A DNA stretch of 64,000 nucleotides from Micromussa lordhowensis (taxonomy: Eukaryota; Cnidaria; Anthozoa; Scleractinia; Lobophylliidae). Each line of letters opens with the position of its first letter. Position 1 is the stretch's first letter. The notes beneath the pieces are model-generated. The model did not search any database. It was not told where the DNA came from and was given only the letters and a program-made list of their open reading frames with translations. A program made the translations under genes and the position numbers. The DNA lies in contig OZ026606.1 of the NCBI GenBank assembly GCA_964020085.1, positions 5,670,083 through 5,734,082 on the forward strand. The letters run 5' to 3'. This document shows positions 62,365-64,000 of the stretch, piece by piece.

Positions 62365-62940
62365 CCTATGTTATGAAAACGTATAAGGAACCATCTGAGA
62401 AGCAAAACCTAAAAAAAAAAATACACTATAGCATTTTGTATGCAAACTTTAAATCTAGATGCTGCTTTGTTATGAAAAGGCATAATGAACCATTTAAGAA
62501 GTTCAGGTCAGTAAAGCCTTACAAACCACCAAGAAATTTGGTATGCAAACTTTTATCTAGATCCTGCTTTGTTATGAAAAAGCATAATCATGTGAGAATC
62601 ATTAAAAAAACACTAACATTTTTTCTCCAAACTTTATAGCTAGATGTTGCTATCTTTTGGAAAGGCATAATGAAGCAGTTGAGAAGCAAATTCTAAAAAA
62701 AACTTTTCTATAACACTTTGCATGAAACTATACTATGACTAGATGCTGCTGTTATGAAAAAGCAAAAGGAATCATCTGAGAAGCAAAGTTTAAACAAAAA
62801 CACTATAACATTGTGTATGCAAACTATAACTACATGTTGCTGTGTTATGAAAAAGCATAATGAAGCATTTGAGAGGGAAAGTCTAAAAAAACACTAACAT
62901 TTGGTAAGTAAACTTTTGAACTGACTAGATGCTGCTATGT
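62365..62940. repeat. ~95-100-bp tandem repeats, about 6 copies
   Basis: TATGAAAA(A/G)GCATAATGA recurs near 62372, 62471, 62574, 62656, 62753 and 62846, with GCAAACTTT and TAGATGCTGCT in each unit. Divergence is moderate. An open plus-strand frame here is probably incidental. Confidence 0.75.
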
Positions 62941-63052
62941 AGCAACATTGGCTGGCTGTCATCAGTATTTTCAACATGAACCATAAGTATTAATAAAATG
63001 TGTTAATAAATTAATTATTTTATTCAGTCTTTCTTTTTAAATTTTCTTAGAA

Positions 63053-63400
63053 CTATTCTGAGTCACTTTGGATGACACGCCTCTGTCTCCTAGGAGAGCG
63101 TGGTGCATGTCCATGTTCCCTTCTACGCTTTCCTTTACCACCTCTACATGTATGCATAGTAGTGACTGGTGTTGAATGCTGTTCAGGGGTTGGGCTGTGG
63201 CTGCTCCTTTCATCCTCCTCTACCTCCTCCACCAACTCTTCACCTCCTGTTGCAGGCTTGATGTCTGTTAAAGCCCAGGCTACATTGTGCTTCGGCATTT
63301 GCCTATCTGATGGCACACCTTCAACTCTAGGAACACGAGGCCTCAGGTCCTCTCTCTGGCTATCATCTCTTAGCACTGTGTTGTGATGTGCCAGCTGCTA
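63053..63400 (-). CDS. Possible terminal exon of an unknown gene
   Basis: On the minus strand an acceptor-like CACTTTCTAG at about 63405-63396 precedes an open frame of ~110 residues ending at 63053. The product is charged: an Arg/Asp-rich start, an acidic run (EELVEEVEEDE), and a basic end (KGKRRREHGH, RRQRR). No domain is recognised and the upstream exons are not seen. It could be a host gene exon or chance. Bases 63406-64000 hold nothing I can support. Confidence 0.28.
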
Positions 63401-64000
63401 GAAAGTGTGGAGGTTTTGCAGGCCATTCAGCAGCAAAAGGTATGTGCCATCATATCTTTCATTCACGATCAATCTAAAAGGTATTTTAAGTAATTAAAAA
63501 GCCTGTGTCATGATAAGGTGCATGTACTTGACTTCCATTAACACTGTCAGAAAGTTTTAACCAATAGCAATTGTGCAACTAAATGCCAGAAGCTTGGTAG
63601 CCTGAACAAAAACATCAAGAATTAACTTATTGATTAATTAATTATAATTATTATCTAATAACATTATTACAGTGCTACAGTATACTAGTCACGCCATGTG
63701 TCCAATGTGGAGTCCCTCTGTACCTCATCACATAATTTACATTTCAGAAGTAAAAATCATAAAATAAGCCTTGCTTGGTTGAGAAATGTGTGCACTTTGT
63801 TTAAATTCATTTGTAGCTACAGTGTATTACCAAACCAACTACACCAAATGACGCTAACTTCTCTCACGATGAACTTTGCAACTTCTCAACAAAATCTTTT
63901 CTCTCAATGCTTCTAATAATTTAGTTCACATTCTCCTGCACCAATGTTGTTGTTCACTATCAGTAATCACATGTCTTCTTAGAGGGCTTTTGTTGAAACA

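Noticed and set aside
62340..62639. 99-residue plus-strand open frame
   Set aside because: It lies across the ~95-100-bp tandem repeats and shows only low-complexity Lys-rich sequence.

Overview
This window is eukaryotic, repeat-rich DNA made almost entirely of transposable elements nested inside one another. I see no ordinary host gene cluster, tRNA, rRNA or CRISPR. The mix is a Ngaro/PAT-type tyrosine-recombinase retroelement, two Polintons, a BEL/Pao retrotransposon, Tx1/L1-like and L2/CR1-like LINEs, several Tc1/mariner elements and a probable DUF7869 element. That mix, with GT-AG introns and many palindromic MITEs, suggests an invertebrate, most likely a cnidarian such as a coral or anemone. 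The assignment is inference.

Layout. Positions 1-5003 are a DNA element with 40-bp inverted ends (CCCGTTCC...). It carries a Ngaro-like retroelement at 436-4727 on the minus strand, with gag, RT-RNase H and tyrosine recombinase genes and A1...B1-A2-B2 split direct repeats. Positions 5296-6565 hold the right end of a TA-flanked Tc1-like element. Positions 6566-18686 are part of Polinton A (unknown structural gene, packaging ATPase, fibre gene). The fibre gene is interrupted by a young BEL/Pao element at 8623-16110, with near-identical LTRs and a 5-bp target duplication.

Positions 18687-58844 are a second Polinton (B) inserted into Polinton A, with ~360-bp inverted repeats starting AGT and ending ACT and the 6-bp target duplication AACTGC. 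Polinton B encodes a VLTF3-like zinc-ribbon protein, a small membrane protein, protein X, fibre, ATPase, protein U, minor capsid, a basic core protein, major capsid, a pVI-like protein, cysteine protease, a small zinc protein, a PLA2-domain protein, a chromodomain integrase, protein-primed PolB and a tandem-repeat protein. Most of these genes are broken by frameshifts or stops.

Polinton B carries four further insertions. (1) A 12.7-kb TA-flanked element (19620-32306) holds an apparently intact six-exon BEN-domain gene and a Tc1 transposase, the latter cut by a Tx1/L1-like LINE. (2) An L2/CR1-like LINE lies in the major capsid gene. (3) A 4.6-kb element (48043-52661) with a DUF7869-like gene and 11-bp-phased terminal arrays lies in PolB. 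(4) A 2.7-kb Tc1/mariner element (55151-57892) has two convergent genes, a DD38E transposase and a SAM-like/CCHC protein. Removing these leaves about 18 kb, a normal Polinton length. From 58845 on come the continuation of Polinton A gene X, a truncated LINE, two satellite arrays and a possible exon.

The most novel items are the two-gene DD38E mariner, the BEN-carrying Tc1-like element with exactly 21-bp-phased terminal palindromes, a histone-type stem-loop behind the Tc1 transposase in two copies, and the DUF7869 element with 11-bp-phased arrays.
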